Positions 12,084 through 23,685 of a stretch of DNA of 64,000 nucleotides are shown piece by piece. This stretch comes from Phyllobacteriaceae bacterium UBA1940. GTDB taxonomy: Bacteria; Pseudomonadota; Alphaproteobacteria; Rhizobiales; Rhizobiaceae. The DNA lies in the NCBI GenBank assembly GCA_002336975.1, contig DDFA01000023.1, forward strand, positions 1 to 64,000, given 5' to 3'. The number at the start of each line of letters is the position of its first letter. Position 1 is the first letter of the stretch. The notes beneath the pieces are model-generated. The model ran no database searches and was not told the origin of the DNA. It saw only the letters and a list, made by a program, of their open reading frames with translations. A program made the position numbers and the translations under genes.

Positions 12084-12617
12084 TCAGTGTCCGCCGCTTT
12101 TTTCCGCCGTCGCCGCGGCAGCCGGGACTTCGCCCTTGAGCAGGGTCACGCCCCGTTTCTGCGGCGGATTTTCCACCGATGCGGTGGTCAGATAATCGAT
12201 CTGCTCGACATAGACCTCGGCAATGACCTCCGCGCCGAAGCGGCGGTTCAGCCCCTCCTTCACGATGCCCCGAAAGGCTTCGAGGTCGAAGCTGCCGGCA
12301 TTGGCCACGTCGATCATCTTCTGGCCGACGAGCAGCGTATAGAGTTCGTCGGTGATCATCTCCGGCAGCGGCACGACCTGCTTGGCCGCAAGGTCCTTGT
12401 TGGCCTTGTAGGCGAGCTTGGTCAGCAGATAGCCGTTGACGCCGCCCTCCCCGATCACCGGCAGGGTGGTCGTATAGCCGCTGACGAATTCCATCGCCGC
12501 CTCGCGCTCGGCCGCGGCGGTATCCACCTTCGGGGCCGAGGCCATCTTCAGCGAGAAATAGACCGAGGCGAGCGTGATCGCGAGGACCCAGACACCGGTG
12601 CCGATGAGCTTGATCAT
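12084..12617 (-). CDS. FliL-like membrane protein at the end of the flagellar cluster
   Basis: A 177-residue protein with one N-terminal transmembrane segment (IGTGVWVLAITLASVYFSLKM, residues 4-24) and a periplasmic domain. Architecture and size recall FliL (short cytoplasmic tail, one TM, periplasmic SPFH-like fold), but a true fliL is present at 40174-40704. The C-terminus is Ala/Lys/Gly-rich. ATGA overlap with the preceding gene shows translational coupling. Related genes occupy the same place in S. meliloti (recollection). Function not known. Confidence 0.6.
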   Translation of the reverse strand: MIKLIGTGVWVLAITLASVYFSLKMASAPKVDTAAAEREAAMEFVSGYTTTLPVIGEGGVNGYLLTKLAYKANKDLAAKQVVPLPEMITDELYTLLVGQKMIDVANAGSFDLEAFRGIVKEGLNRRFGAEVIAEVYVEQIDYLTTASVENPPQKRGVTLLKGEVPAAAATAEKSGGH

Positions 12618-12982
12618 GTACCGTAACCCAGACGGAACTGTTCCTGCGAATAGGTGCCGTCAGCCTCGAGGTCCTGAACGGCATTCTTCAGAATGCTGAC
12701 GACTTCGCGCACGGCTTCCAGATGCGCCGAGACACGCTGCGCATTGGTGGCGAGCTTTTCCCGCACACGGCCGAGCTGCGTGGAGAAGGTCGGCGGAACC
12801 TCGTCCGGCCGCACGTCGCGCGTCAGCATGGCCAGCTCATAGAGGCAGCGGCTCTTGTGCGCATTCGAGGTGGGCAGGTCGAAATCGGGATCGCTGCCGA
12901 TGTTGTCGTTCTCGTTGTCGATGATCGTTTCAAGCCGGCCGAGGACGGTGCGGATCCGAAGTTCGTTGTTAGCCTGTTCCAT
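12614..12982 (-). CDS. Small helical flagellar-cluster protein, possible FlgN-like chaperone
   Basis: A 122-residue, almost wholly helical cytoplasmic protein without membrane segment. The first part NELRIRTVLGRLETIIDNEND and the C-terminal helices LEAVREVVSILKNAVQDLEADGTY resemble FlgN-type export chaperones. A chaperone for FlgK/FlgL is otherwise missing from this window. The match is structural impression only. It overlaps the next gene by 4 bases (ATGA) and follows the FlgJ-like gene by 15 bases. Confidence 0.5.
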   Translation of the reverse strand: MEQANNELRIRTVLGRLETIIDNENDNIGSDPDFDLPTSNAHKSRCLYELAMLTRDVRPDEVPPTFSTQLGRVREKLATNAQRVSAHLEAVREVVSILKNAVQDLEADGTYSQEQFRLGYGT

Positions 12983-12997
12983 TGTTCTTCTCTCCGC

Positions 12998-13549
12998 TTA
13001 TGCTTTCTTGTGATGTTCCTTGATGCCGGGCGTCAGGTCTGCAAAGGCCTCGCGCTGCATCGACTGCACCATGCCGGCTGCGACACGGTCGACATCCTTC
13101 TCCTTCGGGTCGGCGCCGGCGCCGGTCTTCCTGGCGAGACTTTCGGCAATGCCGATGCCGCCGCCCTTGGAGAGCACTTCGCCGAGCTGGTCGGCCATCA
13201 TGCCGCGCCACATCTCGCCGGCCGTGCCCTTTCCATAGGTTTCCTCACTTTCGGCGGGCAGCATCGATTTCACGAAATTCTGCAGCACCATCGTCTCGAA
13301 CTTGCGCAGATGTTCCGGGATGGCCTTGCCGCCGACCGCGCTGACACCTTCGGCGGCAGTGTGGGCGGTGACAGAATCACGGTTGAGAATGCCGACGGCG
13401 GCCTGGAAGCCGGCGCCTGCCTCGGCAAGGCTGTTCGCCTCGAAAGCGGCGCGGTTCGATTTCAGCTTGGCCTGTGCTTCCTGAACCTGCGTCGGGTCGG
13501 CGGCGCGCACGACATCGAGCACCAGGTCGCTGGGGGGAGAAATTGCCAC
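12998..13549 (-). CDS. FlgJ-like rod-binding protein
   Basis: A 183-residue protein whose C-terminal half matches the rod-binding domain of FlgJ: LRKFETMVLQNFVKSMLPA near residue 80, EMWRGMMADQLGEVLSKGGGIGIAESLA near 115-145. The peptidoglycan hydrolase domain of enteric FlgJ is absent, as is usual in rhizobia; the separate transglycosylase at 23686-24264 may supply that activity (inference). The start is GTG 13549 with AAAGG upstream. It is first in a three-gene unit ending at 12084. Confidence 0.75.
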   Translation of the reverse strand: MAISPPSDLVLDVVRAADPTQVQEAQAKLKSNRAAFEANSLAEAGAGFQAAVGILNRDSVTAHTAAEGVSAVGGKAIPEHLRKFETMVLQNFVKSMLPAESEETYGKGTAGEMWRGMMADQLGEVLSKGGGIGIAESLARKTGAGADPKEKDVDRVAAGMVQSMQREAFADLTPGIKEHHKKA

Positions 13550-13808
13550 GTGTCAGAGCCTTTTCTGATGTTCTCAACAGCCGGACCCGTCCTCATGGCG
13601 GTCCGCCGGCCTCATGACCATTCCGGACATCCGGTTCGCTCTGGCAAACCTCTTCATCGTCCTGATGCGACTATCGCTGCTCAACCTTACGGGAGGCTGG
13701 TGGCGGATGACGAAGACATGACGACGGCCCCCTGCCTCTCCACTTTGACGCAAGCTTGCGAGGAGGCGGAGAAATAGCGTTCTCTTCCAGAGGCTTGCGG
13801 AAAAGCGC

Positions 13809-14207
13809 CTAGGCCTCGTCCGTCTTGTAGGCAATATGCTGGTCGATGAGATCGTAAATCGCATCGTCCGCGGCCGCACGCTCCTCGGCGTCGCGGGCCT
13901 CCTTCATGCGGTCTTCCATGCGGTCGCCCTTGGTGCGCTCGCGCACGACACGCATCTCGTGCATTTCCTGCACGTTGGACAGCATCTGCTCCTGCTGCTG
14001 CAGGCGGTTGTACTGGCCGGAATAGTGATAGGAGAAGCTGCGGTGCACCGGATCGAGCGAATTGATCGCGTCGATGACGACATCCATCGTCTCGGCGACC
14101 TCCTGCCGCTGACGCGTCGTGTTGGCGAGGTCCATCTCGGCGATCTTCTCGAGATGACGCTGGACATTGACGAGGCGTTTCAGCTTGTCGGACCGGTTCT
14201 GCGCCAT
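13809..14207 (-). CDS. fliJ: FliJ-like flagellar export protein
   Basis: A 132-residue coiled-coil protein of FliJ size (~140) directly after fliR. It has heptad-like stretches throughout: LKRLVNVQRHLEKIAEMDLANTTRQR and YNRLQQQEQMLSNVQEMHEMRVV, and a charged C-terminal half (RTKGDRMEDRMKEARDAEERA). FliJ stimulates the FliI ATPase and links it to FlhA. The ATG at 14207 is separated by one base from the fliR stop. FliJ sequences are poorly conserved, so the call rests on size, coiled coil and context. Confidence 0.6.
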   Translation of the reverse strand: MAQNRSDKLKRLVNVQRHLEKIAEMDLANTTRQRQEVAETMDVVIDAINSLDPVHRSFSYHYSGQYNRLQQQEQMLSNVQEMHEMRVVRERTKGDRMEDRMKEARDAEERAAADDAIYDLIDQHIAYKTDEA

Positions 14208-14208
14208 G

Positions 14209-14961
14209 TCAGCCGCCCTGGAACACGGGCATGAAGCCGGCGGCAAATATCTCGAGCAGCGACTGGATGCCGAAATACATCAGGATCATGCCGCCCATGA
14301 TGATGAAGGGCAGCGAGACGAAATAGATCGGGATCTGCGGCGCGAGCTTGTTGATGAGGCCGATGGTGACGTTGAAGACGAGACCGTAGAGGATGAAGGG
14401 GCTGGCGAGCCGCAGCATGATCATGAAGGTCTGGCTCAGCGTGTCGGTGAGCGTGATCAGGGCGCTTTGCGGATTGAAGCCTGCACCGAGCGGCATGACA
14501 TTATAGGATTCCACCAGCGCCCGCATGACGACATGGTGGAAATCCAGCATGAAAAGCACCATGAGGGCGGCAAAGGACAGAAGGTTCGTCAACTGGTTCT
14601 CGGCCGCGTCCTCCAGAACGTCCTGGGTCGGCGGGGCGTTGAAGCCCATCATCATGGTCAGCACCGTGCCGGCGAATTGCAGGCCGAGCACGTAGTAGCG
14701 CGCGATGAGGCCGATGACCGCGCCGGTCAGCGTCTCGAAGACGATCATCTTGATATAGCCGTCGAGCGAACCGGTGGCGCGCGGATAGATCGTGTCCCAG
14801 AGAATCGGCAGGATCGCGATGGAGATCGCGACCGCCAGGAACAGGCGGATCTGCACGGAAAGGCGCGCGGACGAAAAACCCGGCAGCAGCATGAAGCACC
14901 CGCCGACACGGCAGAAGGCGGCGAACAGCGCCAGCACCGTGCCCTGCGGGTCCGTGATCAT
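14209..14961 (-). CDS. fliR: Flagellar export gate protein FliR
   Basis: Integral membrane component of the flagellar type III export gate (with FliP and FliQ), 250 residues. Multiple hydrophobic segments are seen, including [21 protein letters not shown] at the N-terminus and [20 protein letters not shown] at the C-terminus. ATG 14961 overlaps the flhA stop as ATGA, which fixes the start, although the frame is open further upstream. Confidence 0.93.
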   Translation of the reverse strand: MITDPQGTVLALFAAFCRVGGCFMLLPGFSSARLSVQIRLFLAVAISIAILPILWDTIYPRATGSLDGYIKMIVFETLTGAVIGLIARYYVLGLQFAGTVLTMMMGFNAPPTQDVLEDAAENQLTNLLSFAALMVLFMLDFHHVVMRALVESYNVMPLGAGFNPQSALITLTDTLSQTFMIMLRLASPFILYGLVFNVTIGLINKLAPQIPIYFVSLPFIIMGGMILMYFGIQSLLEIFAAGFMPVFQGG

Positions 14962-17045
14962 GAGATGGAGCCGAGAATCTTGATCTCGATGCCCTTGGCA
15001 AGCTCGACATGCGAGAGAACCGGCAATGTGGCGAAGAGGCGCTCGATGATCATGCGCACATAAGAGCGGGATTCGGGCGACGTGACCAGTACAAAGGGCG
15101 TGCCCCGGTCGAGAAACTCGCGGATAACCCGGGTCGCCTGCTCGGAAAACTCCTCCAGCTGGCGCGGATCGATATCGAACTCGACGATTTCGCCCTTCGA
15201 GTCGCGCTTGAGCGCCTGGTGGAAGACCATGTCCCACTTGTTGCCGAGGCGCAGCACCGGCAGCACGCCGTTGTCCGTGAGGTCGCCGCAGATCTGCTGC
15301 GCCATGCGGATGCGGACATGCTCGACGATCTGCTCGGTCTTGCGCACATGCGGGGCAAGTTCGGCGACCGCTTCGAGAATGAGATGCAGGTTGCGGATGG
15401 AGACGCGCTCGGCGAGCAGCAGTTTCAACACGGCCTGCAGGCCGGAATAAGACATGTGGGACGAGCAGATCTCGTCCGCGAGCTTGCGGTATTCCGGGTC
15501 GAGGCGCTCGATCAGCACCTTCACGTCCTTGTAGGACAGAAGCTGCGGCAGGTTGTTGCGGATGACTTCGGAAAGGTGCGTCAGCACTACCGAGACGTTG
15601 TCGATCGGGTGGAAGCCCTCGCGGCGCAGGTCGTCGGCGAAGGTTTCGAGGATCGAGACGGCCGGCATGCCGAAGGCGGGCTCACGGATATCGTCACCCG
15701 GAACGCTCGGCTTGCGCCCGCCGCCGGTGACGACGAGCACTTCGCCGACGCGCACGATGTTCGAGGCGATCGTCGTGCCGTGGATGCGGATCTGGTAGGA
15801 CTTGTCGGGGATGGTGATGTCGTCGGAAACCTTGATCTCCGGCACCACGAAACCGTATTGCCCGGCGAATTTCTTGCGCATCTTGCCGACGCGGAACGCC
15901 AGTTCCTGATGGGCGCCGAGGAGACGGGTGGAAACCTGCTTGCCGAGCAGCAGCTCGATTTCGGCGGTCTTGAGCACCGACTTGACCGAGTCCTTCTCCT
16001 GCTCGCGCGAGGCCTGGACCTGCTGGGCTTCCTCCTCGCGCTTGAGGCGGTTCTCTTCCGCGATACGGCGCGGAATGATCCAGGCGCCGAAGGCCATGAG
16101 GCCGCCGAGCACCATGAAGGGTAGGAACGGCAGGCCCGGCATGATGGCGAGCAGAATCATCAGGCCGGAAGCGACGAAGAGCGCGCGCGGATAGCCGGAG
16201 AGCTGGTTGACGACCGCCTGGTCGGTGGAACCGGCCGTGCCGCCGCGCGAGACGATGAGGCCCGCGGCGAGCGAGACGATCAGCGCCGGGATCTGCGAGA
16301 CCAGACCGTCGCCGACCGACAGCTTCACGAAGACGTCGGCCGCCTCGCCCAGTTCCATGCCGTGGCGGAAATAGCCGATGATGATGCCGCCGAAGACGTT
16401 GATGGCGGTGATGAGCAGGCCGGCGATGGCGTCGCCGCGCACGAATTTCGAGGCACCGTCCATCGAGCCGAAGAAGGAGCTTTCCTCTTCCAGTTCACGG
16501 CGGCGGAGCTGCGCCTGCTTCTCGTCGATGAGGCCGGCCGAAAGGTCGGCATCGATCGACATCTGCTTGCCGGGGATGGCGTCGAGGGTGAAGCGCGCGC
16601 CGACTTCTGCGATACGCGTCGCGCCCTTGGTGATGACGATGAAGTTCACCACGATCAGGATCATGAAGACGATGATACCGATGACGAAATCGCCGGACAT
16701 GACGAGGCTGGCAAAGCCCGCGATCACCCCGCCGGCCGCATCGTGCCCCTCGTTACCGTGCGAAAGGATGACGCGCGTCGTCGCGATGTTGAGCGCGAGG
16801 CGCACCATGGTCGCGATGAGGAGGACGGTCGGGAAGGACGAGAAATCGAGCGGCCGCTGGATCCACAGCGAGACCATCAGGATCAGCACCGAGAAGGCGA
16901 TGGAGAAGGCAAGGCCGATATCGATCATGAAGGCCGGGATCGGCAGGAACAGGATCGACAGGATCGTCAGGATGCCGACGGCGAATGCGATATCGCGGCC
17001 GCTGGGGCTGACCTTCGGAAGGTTTATTGCCGGTACTTGCGCCAT
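14958..17045 (-). CDS. flhA: Flagellar export protein FlhA
   Basis: Largest export-gate protein (695 residues, full length). The N-terminal half has eight hydrophobic segments beginning [19 protein letters not shown], with the FHIPEP region [19 protein letters not shown] near residue 80 and [14 protein letters not shown] near 160. The C-terminal cytoplasmic domain binds substrates and chaperones. It heads the flhA-fliR-fliJ run and lies 200 bases after fliQ. Confidence 0.97.
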   Translation of the reverse strand: MAQVPAINLPKVSPSGRDIAFAVGILTILSILFLPIPAFMIDIGLAFSIAFSVLILMVSLWIQRPLDFSSFPTVLLIATMVRLALNIATTRVILSHGNEGHDAAGGVIAGFASLVMSGDFVIGIIVFMILIVVNFIVITKGATRIAEVGARFTLDAIPGKQMSIDADLSAGLIDEKQAQLRRRELEEESSFFGSMDGASKFVRGDAIAGLLITAINVFGGIIIGYFRHGMELGEAADVFVKLSVGDGLVSQIPALIVSLAAGLIVSRGGTAGSTDQAVVNQLSGYPRALFVASGLMILLAIMPGLPFLPFMVLGGLMAFGAWIIPRRIAEENRLKREEEAQQVQASREQEKDSVKSVLKTAEIELLLGKQVSTRLLGAHQELAFRVGKMRKKFAGQYGFVVPEIKVSDDITIPDKSYQIRIHGTTIASNIVRVGEVLVVTGGGRKPSVPGDDIREPAFGMPAVSILETFADDLRREGFHPIDNVSVVLTHLSEVIRNNLPQLLSYKDVKVLIERLDPEYRKLADEICSSHMSYSGLQAVLKLLLAERVSIRNLHLILEAVAELAPHVRKTEQIVEHVRIRMAQQICGDLTDNGVLPVLRLGNKWDMVFHQALKRDSKGEIVEFDIDPRQLEEFSEQATRVIREFLDRGTPFVLVTSPESRSYVRMIIERLFATLPVLSHVELAKGIEIKILGSIS

Positions 17046-17245
17046 CAGAATGCGTCCCGTCTCATCATGAGAGGCAGCGGCGCGTCACACGCGTCGCCCA
17101 TTTCAACCGATGAGGTACAGAACGAAGCTTGCGCGAGGGTGGGCTGAAGCTTTTCCAGCAAGAGTGCGCAGCAGTTTTGCGTCCGGAAACGCGCAAGACC
17201 AAAGGAGGAGAGCGTTTTCGCGGTCCGAAGAAGCGCGGAAGGGCG

Positions 17246-17512
17246 CTAGAATCCGGATTCTATTCGCGAGAAGACGAGATTGGTGAAAATGGAGATCTGG
17301 GAGCCGATGAACGGGGCCGAGATGGCGATCGTCACGAAGATCGCGAGGATCTTGGGCACGAAGGTGAGGGTCATTTCCTGCACCTGCGTCAGCGCCTGCA
17401 CGAAAGCAATGGCGACGCCCACGAGCATGGCGACGAGAACGGCCGGACCGGAGGCCACGACGACCGTCCAGATGGCTGCCTGCGCTATGTCGAGGGCGTC
17501 TGCCTCATTCAC
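17246..17512 (-). CDS. fliQ: Flagellar export protein FliQ
   Basis: An 88-residue protein with two transmembrane helices (AIWTVVVASGPAVLVAMLVGV and PKILAIFVTIAISAPFIG), the size and shape of FliQ in the export gate. The AFVQALTQVQEMTLTFVPK loop is the family signature. GTG start at 17512, nine bases after flgD. Confidence 0.94.
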   Translation of the reverse strand: MNEADALDIAQAAIWTVVVASGPAVLVAMLVGVAIAFVQALTQVQEMTLTFVPKILAIFVTIAISAPFIGSQISIFTNLVFSRIESGF

Positions 17513-17521
17513 GGGATAGGA

Positions 17522-19822
<2,301 letters not shown>

Positions 19823-19825
19823 GAC

Positions 19826-21280
19826 TTAGCCCGCCGCTTGCATGAGCGCGGTGATCATCTCATCGACCGCCGCCACGAGTTTCGCCGACGCCTTGTAGGA
19901 CTGCTCGAGATCGAGAAGCAGCGCCAGCTCCTCGTCGAGGCTGACGGACGTCACGTTCTGAAGGGCTTCCTGCGTGCGGCCGAGCAGCGCGTTCTTGTCG
20001 TCGCCCGCGGTAGTGGCGGCGCTGCGGATTTCCTCCAGCCAGCCGACCGAACCGCTCGAGAACGCCAGGATCGTGCCGGTCGTGTCGATCGCGGCCCCCG
20101 TATTGAACGTCATCGGCTTCTCGAACGCCGAGGCATAATTGTTCAGAAGGTCCGAGAAGCTCGCGAGCGGGTCGCCGCCGGGATTGTTGAAGGTCTCGTA
20201 GATGCCGTCACGCAGCTTCATGGCGTTGCCGCCCTGGCTGGTGATCACCTCCGGATTGACCTTGATGACGGTCGAAAGGCCCGGAACGACGGCATCGACG
20301 CTGAGGTCGTCCCCGACGGCGACGCCGTTGCGGATGAACAGCCCGTCCACCACGCCGCCGGCGGTGTTTTCGGAGAACATGTTGATCAGGCCGCGCGCCA
20401 TCTCGTCGAGCTGCGCCTGGAAGGTCGGGGCCGTGTGGTCGCGAATCTGGAGCAGGGCCGCGATCGAGCCGCGCGCGCTGGTGTTGCCGCCCGCGCCCGC
20501 CTGCACCGGCACGCCGTCGATCAGCACCTGGTTGCCCGTGACCGTAGCGGTGTAGGTCGTCGTCGGCTGGAAGGACACGCTGCGCTCGACCGTCTCGAAC
20601 AGCACGGTGCCGTCGCTGGTGTACAGCGCAAGGTCGTTGTTGGTCCGGGTCACGGTATTGACGCCGACGATCGCCGAAATCTGGGTCAGCAGCTTGTCGC
20701 GCTGGTCCAGGGCGTCGTTGACATCCGTGCCTGCGGCCGTGCCCTGACGGACCTGGTCGTTGTAGGTCCGGAATTCCTTGAGCAGGCGATTGAGTTCGAC
20801 CACCGCCGTATTGATATCCGCATCCGACTCGGCGCGCAGCTTCTGCAGGGATTGCGAGGTGCTGTTCAGGGAGTTGGCGACATCAACCGCGTCGGAGACG
20901 ACGGTCTCGGCGAGCGAGACTTCATTCGGCTTGTCCGCGAAGGTCTGCAGATTGTCACGCAGCTTCGCGAGATAGGTTGACGGGGCGAGTTCGTAGTCCT
21001 CGCCGCCGAGCATCATCTTCATCTGCGTGAGACCGGCGAGGAGGGTATCCTGACCGCCGGCCTTGGAGATCGAAAGCAGGTTCTGCTTCAGCAGCGCCTC
21101 GTTCTGGGCACGCTGCGTTTCCACCACGGTCGCGCCCGAGGACGCCGTGGCGAGGATCGCCGCGCGGCGTGCGTAGGCCGGGTTGCTTGCATTGGCAATG
21201 TTCTTCGACGCGACGGCCGACTGCAGCCCCACGTTGGAGAAGCTGGACTGTGCAGTCTTCATTGCTGTTGAAAGCGACAT
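19826..21280 (-). CDS. flgK: Hook-associated protein FlgK (HAP1)
   Basis: Secreted hook-filament adapter (484 residues). The N-terminal helix MSLSTAMKTAQSSFSNVGLQ is followed by the rod/hook motif ASKNIANASNPAYARR. The C-terminus SLDEELALLLDLEQSYKASAKLVAAVDEM is the typical FlgK coiled coil. It lies 43 bases downstream of flgE in flgE-flgK-flgL-flaF-flbT-flgD-fliQ. Confidence 0.95.
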   Translation of the reverse strand: MSLSTAMKTAQSSFSNVGLQSAVASKNIANASNPAYARRAAILATASSGATVVETQRAQNEALLKQNLLSISKAGGQDTLLAGLTQMKMMLGGEDYELAPSTYLAKLRDNLQTFADKPNEVSLAETVVSDAVDVANSLNSTSQSLQKLRAESDADINTAVVELNRLLKEFRTYNDQVRQGTAAGTDVNDALDQRDKLLTQISAIVGVNTVTRTNNDLALYTSDGTVLFETVERSVSFQPTTTYTATVTGNQVLIDGVPVQAGAGGNTSARGSIAALLQIRDHTAPTFQAQLDEMARGLINMFSENTAGGVVDGLFIRNGVAVGDDLSVDAVVPGLSTVIKVNPEVITSQGGNAMKLRDGIYETFNNPGGDPLASFSDLLNNYASAFEKPMTFNTGAAIDTTGTILAFSSGSVGWLEEIRSAATTAGDDKNALLGRTQEALQNVTSVSLDEELALLLDLEQSYKASAKLVAAVDEMITALMQAAG

Positions 21281-21323
21281 CGGTTCTACCTAACTCTCGA
21301 ATGCTTGCGCGGCGACGGACGCC

Positions 21324-22619
21324 TTATCTCTTCAGATTGACGAGGACTTCCATGAGTTCCGAACCGGTCTGGAAGACCTTCGAATTCGCCGTGTAGTTAC
21401 GCTGCGATTCGATCATGCTGGTCAGCTCCTCGGCGATATCGACGTTGGAGTCTTCCAGAGCACCGGAAATGATGGTGCCGTAGCCGCCGTTGCCGGCGTA
21501 GCCCATGACGATGACACCCGAATCGGGGCTCTGCGAATAGACGTTTCCGGCGAGCGGCTTGAGGTTGTCCGGGCTCTGCACGTTCGCCATCGCGATACGG
21601 TACTTCGGCGCAAGGTCGCCGTTCTCGTACTTCAGGTAGACGATGCCGTCGTCGCTGATCTCGTAGCCGGCGACGCCGCTCGGGCCGATGCCGTCAATGT
21701 CACCCTTCGCCGCGAAGGCTGCGGCGAGCTGCGTGCTGCCGCCGCTGGCGCCGCCGATGGAGACCGTCAGCGAATTGAGCATCGCGCCGTCGATCGGAAG
21801 TTCGTCGAGGACGAGGTCCGCCGGGCTTGTGTTAAGGTCGAGCTTGCCGTCCGCGCCGAAGGTCAGCGTCTTCGTCGAGGCCAGATCTGCCGAGCCGATG
21901 GTCGGTGGCGGCGTCGTGCCGCTCATCATGTCGTAAATATCGCCGGTCACCGGATCGGTGTAGGTCACGCCAACGGACCAGTCGCTGGTCGGCGGCGGGC
22001 CTGCGGTCGAGCTGACTTTCGTGTAGGTGAAGTCGAGCTTGCGGGTGTTGCCGAGGCTGTCATAGGCGACCAGCGAGGTCGCCTTCTTGAAGCCCACCTC
22101 CTCGTTCGACGGCAGGTTGACGTGCAGGTAGCCCTTTTCGGAGGCCTTCACGTTCAGCTCGCCGGAAGCAAGGTTGATCTCTTCGAGACCGGCGAAGCCG
22201 TTGATGACGATCGTCGGGTCCTCGGTCGAGGAATAGGGATAGCCCATCAGCGTGAAGCCGGCGGAGTTCTTCAGCGTGCCGTCGTCCATCACGGTGAAGG
22301 CACCGGCGCGGGTCAGGTATTCGACGCCATCCGAACCGTTGACGATGAAGAAGCCCTTGCCGTTGATGGCAAGGTCCGTCGCCGATGTCGTGTAGGTGAA
22401 AGTGCCCTGAGCGGAGATGGAATAGCGCACGTCCGTGGTGACGCCGCCCGAATTGTAGGCGCCGCCCGTGGTGGGCAGAATCAGCGAGGAGAACTGGGTC
22501 GAGGCCTTCTTGTAGCCCGTCGTGTTCGCATTGGCGATGTTGTCGGCGACCGTGCTCAGGCGGTTGGCCTGGGCATTCATGCCGGAAACACCCGTTCTCA
22601 TCGTACCGTAAAGGCTCAT
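21324..22619 (-). CDS. flgE: Flagellar hook protein FlgE
   Basis: Structural subunit of the hook (431 residues). N-terminus MSLYGTMRTGVSGMNAQANRL with DNIANANTTGYKKAS, the rod-hook family signature. The mid-part holds DLAINGKGFFIV and LTRAGAFTVMDDG. The C-terminus SNVDIAEELTSMIESQRNYTANSKVFQT is the terminal coiled coil. It begins 110 bases downstream of rem. Confidence 0.96.
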   Translation of the reverse strand: MSLYGTMRTGVSGMNAQANRLSTVADNIANANTTGYKKASTQFSSLILPTTGGAYNSGGVTTDVRYSISAQGTFTYTTSATDLAINGKGFFIVNGSDGVEYLTRAGAFTVMDDGTLKNSAGFTLMGYPYSSTEDPTIVINGFAGLEEINLASGELNVKASEKGYLHVNLPSNEEVGFKKATSLVAYDSLGNTRKLDFTYTKVSSTAGPPPTSDWSVGVTYTDPVTGDIYDMMSGTTPPPTIGSADLASTKTLTFGADGKLDLNTSPADLVLDELPIDGAMLNSLTVSIGGASGGSTQLAAAFAAKGDIDGIGPSGVAGYEISDDGIVYLKYENGDLAPKYRIAMANVQSPDNLKPLAGNVYSQSPDSGVIVMGYAGNGGYGTIISGALEDSNVDIAEELTSMIESQRNYTANSKVFQTGSELMEVLVNLKR

Positions 22620-22729
22620 TGGATTTCCCCGTTCGTCTCGTGCTCAGACCCTATGGGACGGGCCTTGCGTGAAGCTGGCTGCCGAGGCCGCCGGAGGGAT
22701 CCGCCTTCCCGCCGGCCGGCCATCGGGTT

Positions 22730-23404
22730 TCAACCCTGCCAGTCGATGCAGTAGCCAAGGAAGCGCTTGGAATCGATCGGGTCGAAACCGAGCTTCTTGC
22801 GCAGTTTCTTGCGCAGCTTGCTGATGTGGCTCTCGACGACATTTTCTTCGACGTCCTCGTCGAAGATGCCGTAGATCGCATTGAAGATCTGGGTCTTGGA
22901 AAGACGGCGGCCGCGGTTGGCGACCAAGTATTCCAGGATGCGGCGCTCGCGGCGCGGCAGGGGAAAGACTTCGTCGTTGATTTCCGGGTCGCGGCCGTCC
23001 GAGAAGACGCGGATCGGGCCGATATCGGTGTAATTGGCAAGCGCCTTGAGGCGACGCCGGATGGCCGCCGCACGGGCCAGAATCTCGCGGGGATGAACCG
23101 GCTTGCGCACGACGTCGTCGACACCGCTGTCGAAGAAGGCAAGCGTGGTTTCGAGAGAGGGGGTGTCGCTGACCGCGATCACCGGGGCCTGCGAGCGATC
23201 GCGGATGGCCCGCGGCAGCTCCATGGAAAGCTGGCCCTGGCCGATCAGAAATGCCTCGACCGCGTCGATGTCCGAATCGGCGGCGGTGTTGACCCACTCG
23301 CCGAATTCACGGGGATCGAACCCCGTCGAGGGCACGCCCTCGCGACCAAATAGAGAAGTATAGCCGTCCTTAACGAGCTCGCGCTCATCAACCACTACGA
23401 TCAT
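22730..23404 (-). CDS. rem: OmpR-type flagellar regulator Rem/FtcR
   Basis: A 224-residue response-regulator-like protein with C-terminal winged-helix DNA-binding domain ([24 protein letters not shown], then [20 protein letters not shown]). The N-terminal receiver-like domain is degenerate: [20 protein letters not shown] lacks the usual acidic pair, and no phospho-Asp motif of the DxxMP type is evident. That matches Rem of S. meliloti and FtcR of Brucella, which act independently of a kinase. In S. meliloti Rem is activated by VisNR and turns on motor and flagellin genes (family knowledge). A 33-bp dyad lies 117-149 bases upstream. Confidence 0.93.
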   Translation of the reverse strand: MIVVVDERELVKDGYTSLFGREGVPSTGFDPREFGEWVNTAADSDIDAVEAFLIGQGQLSMELPRAIRDRSQAPVIAVSDTPSLETTLAFFDSGVDDVVRKPVHPREILARAAAIRRRLKALANYTDIGPIRVFSDGRDPEINDEVFPLPRRERRILEYLVANRGRRLSKTQIFNAIYGIFDEDVEENVVESHISKLRKKLRKKLGFDPIDSKRFLGYCIDWQG

Positions 23405-23520
23405 TCGTCCGCCTCCGAATCAGTGTGGTGCTTCGTTCAGGCAGTGGTACGAATCGGGCGAATCACCGGCAACTAGAGGAACTAATTGGCTGGTTTTAAC
23501 AGTTGATTAAGAATTGCGTG

Positions 23521-23553
23521 CCGATTTGGTCTACATATAGTAGGCCCAATCGG
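23521..23553 (-). promoter_or_regulatory. 33-bp dyad in the rem upstream region
   Basis: CCGATTTGGTCTAC (23521-23534), a 5-base centre ATATA and GTAGGCCCAATCGG (23540-23553) pair at 12 of 14 positions. It lies 117-149 bases upstream of the rem start. A dimeric regulator such as VisN/VisR is the obvious candidate (inference). Confidence 0.55.
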
Positions 23554-23580
23554 GATTTGCCACAATTTTACGGTGGAAAA

Positions 23581-23596
23581 GTTAACAAAGGTTAAC
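23581..23596. promoter_or_regulatory. Paired GTTAAC motifs upstream of rem
   Basis: GTTAAC occurs at 23581-23586 and 23591-23596, ten bases apart (one helical turn). Similar clusters lie upstream of the three flagellin genes, so a shared regulator is possible. Confidence 0.4.
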
Positions 23597-23685
23597 GCGC
23601 CGCCTTGTCATGCCCAAAGTGGGCGCATTCCTGCCACATTATGGGACAGTGCACCCAGAGGGTGAAATTTCAACTTTCTGGCGAA

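Noticed and set aside
13550..13808. Possible gene between the FliJ-like and FlgJ-like genes
   Set aside because: Frames are short or are extensions of shadows. It is better explained as the promoter region of the FlgJ-like operon.
15009..16124. 371-codon plus-strand frame opposite flhA
   Set aside because: Antisense shadow with no SD or domain; flhA is full length on the minus strand.
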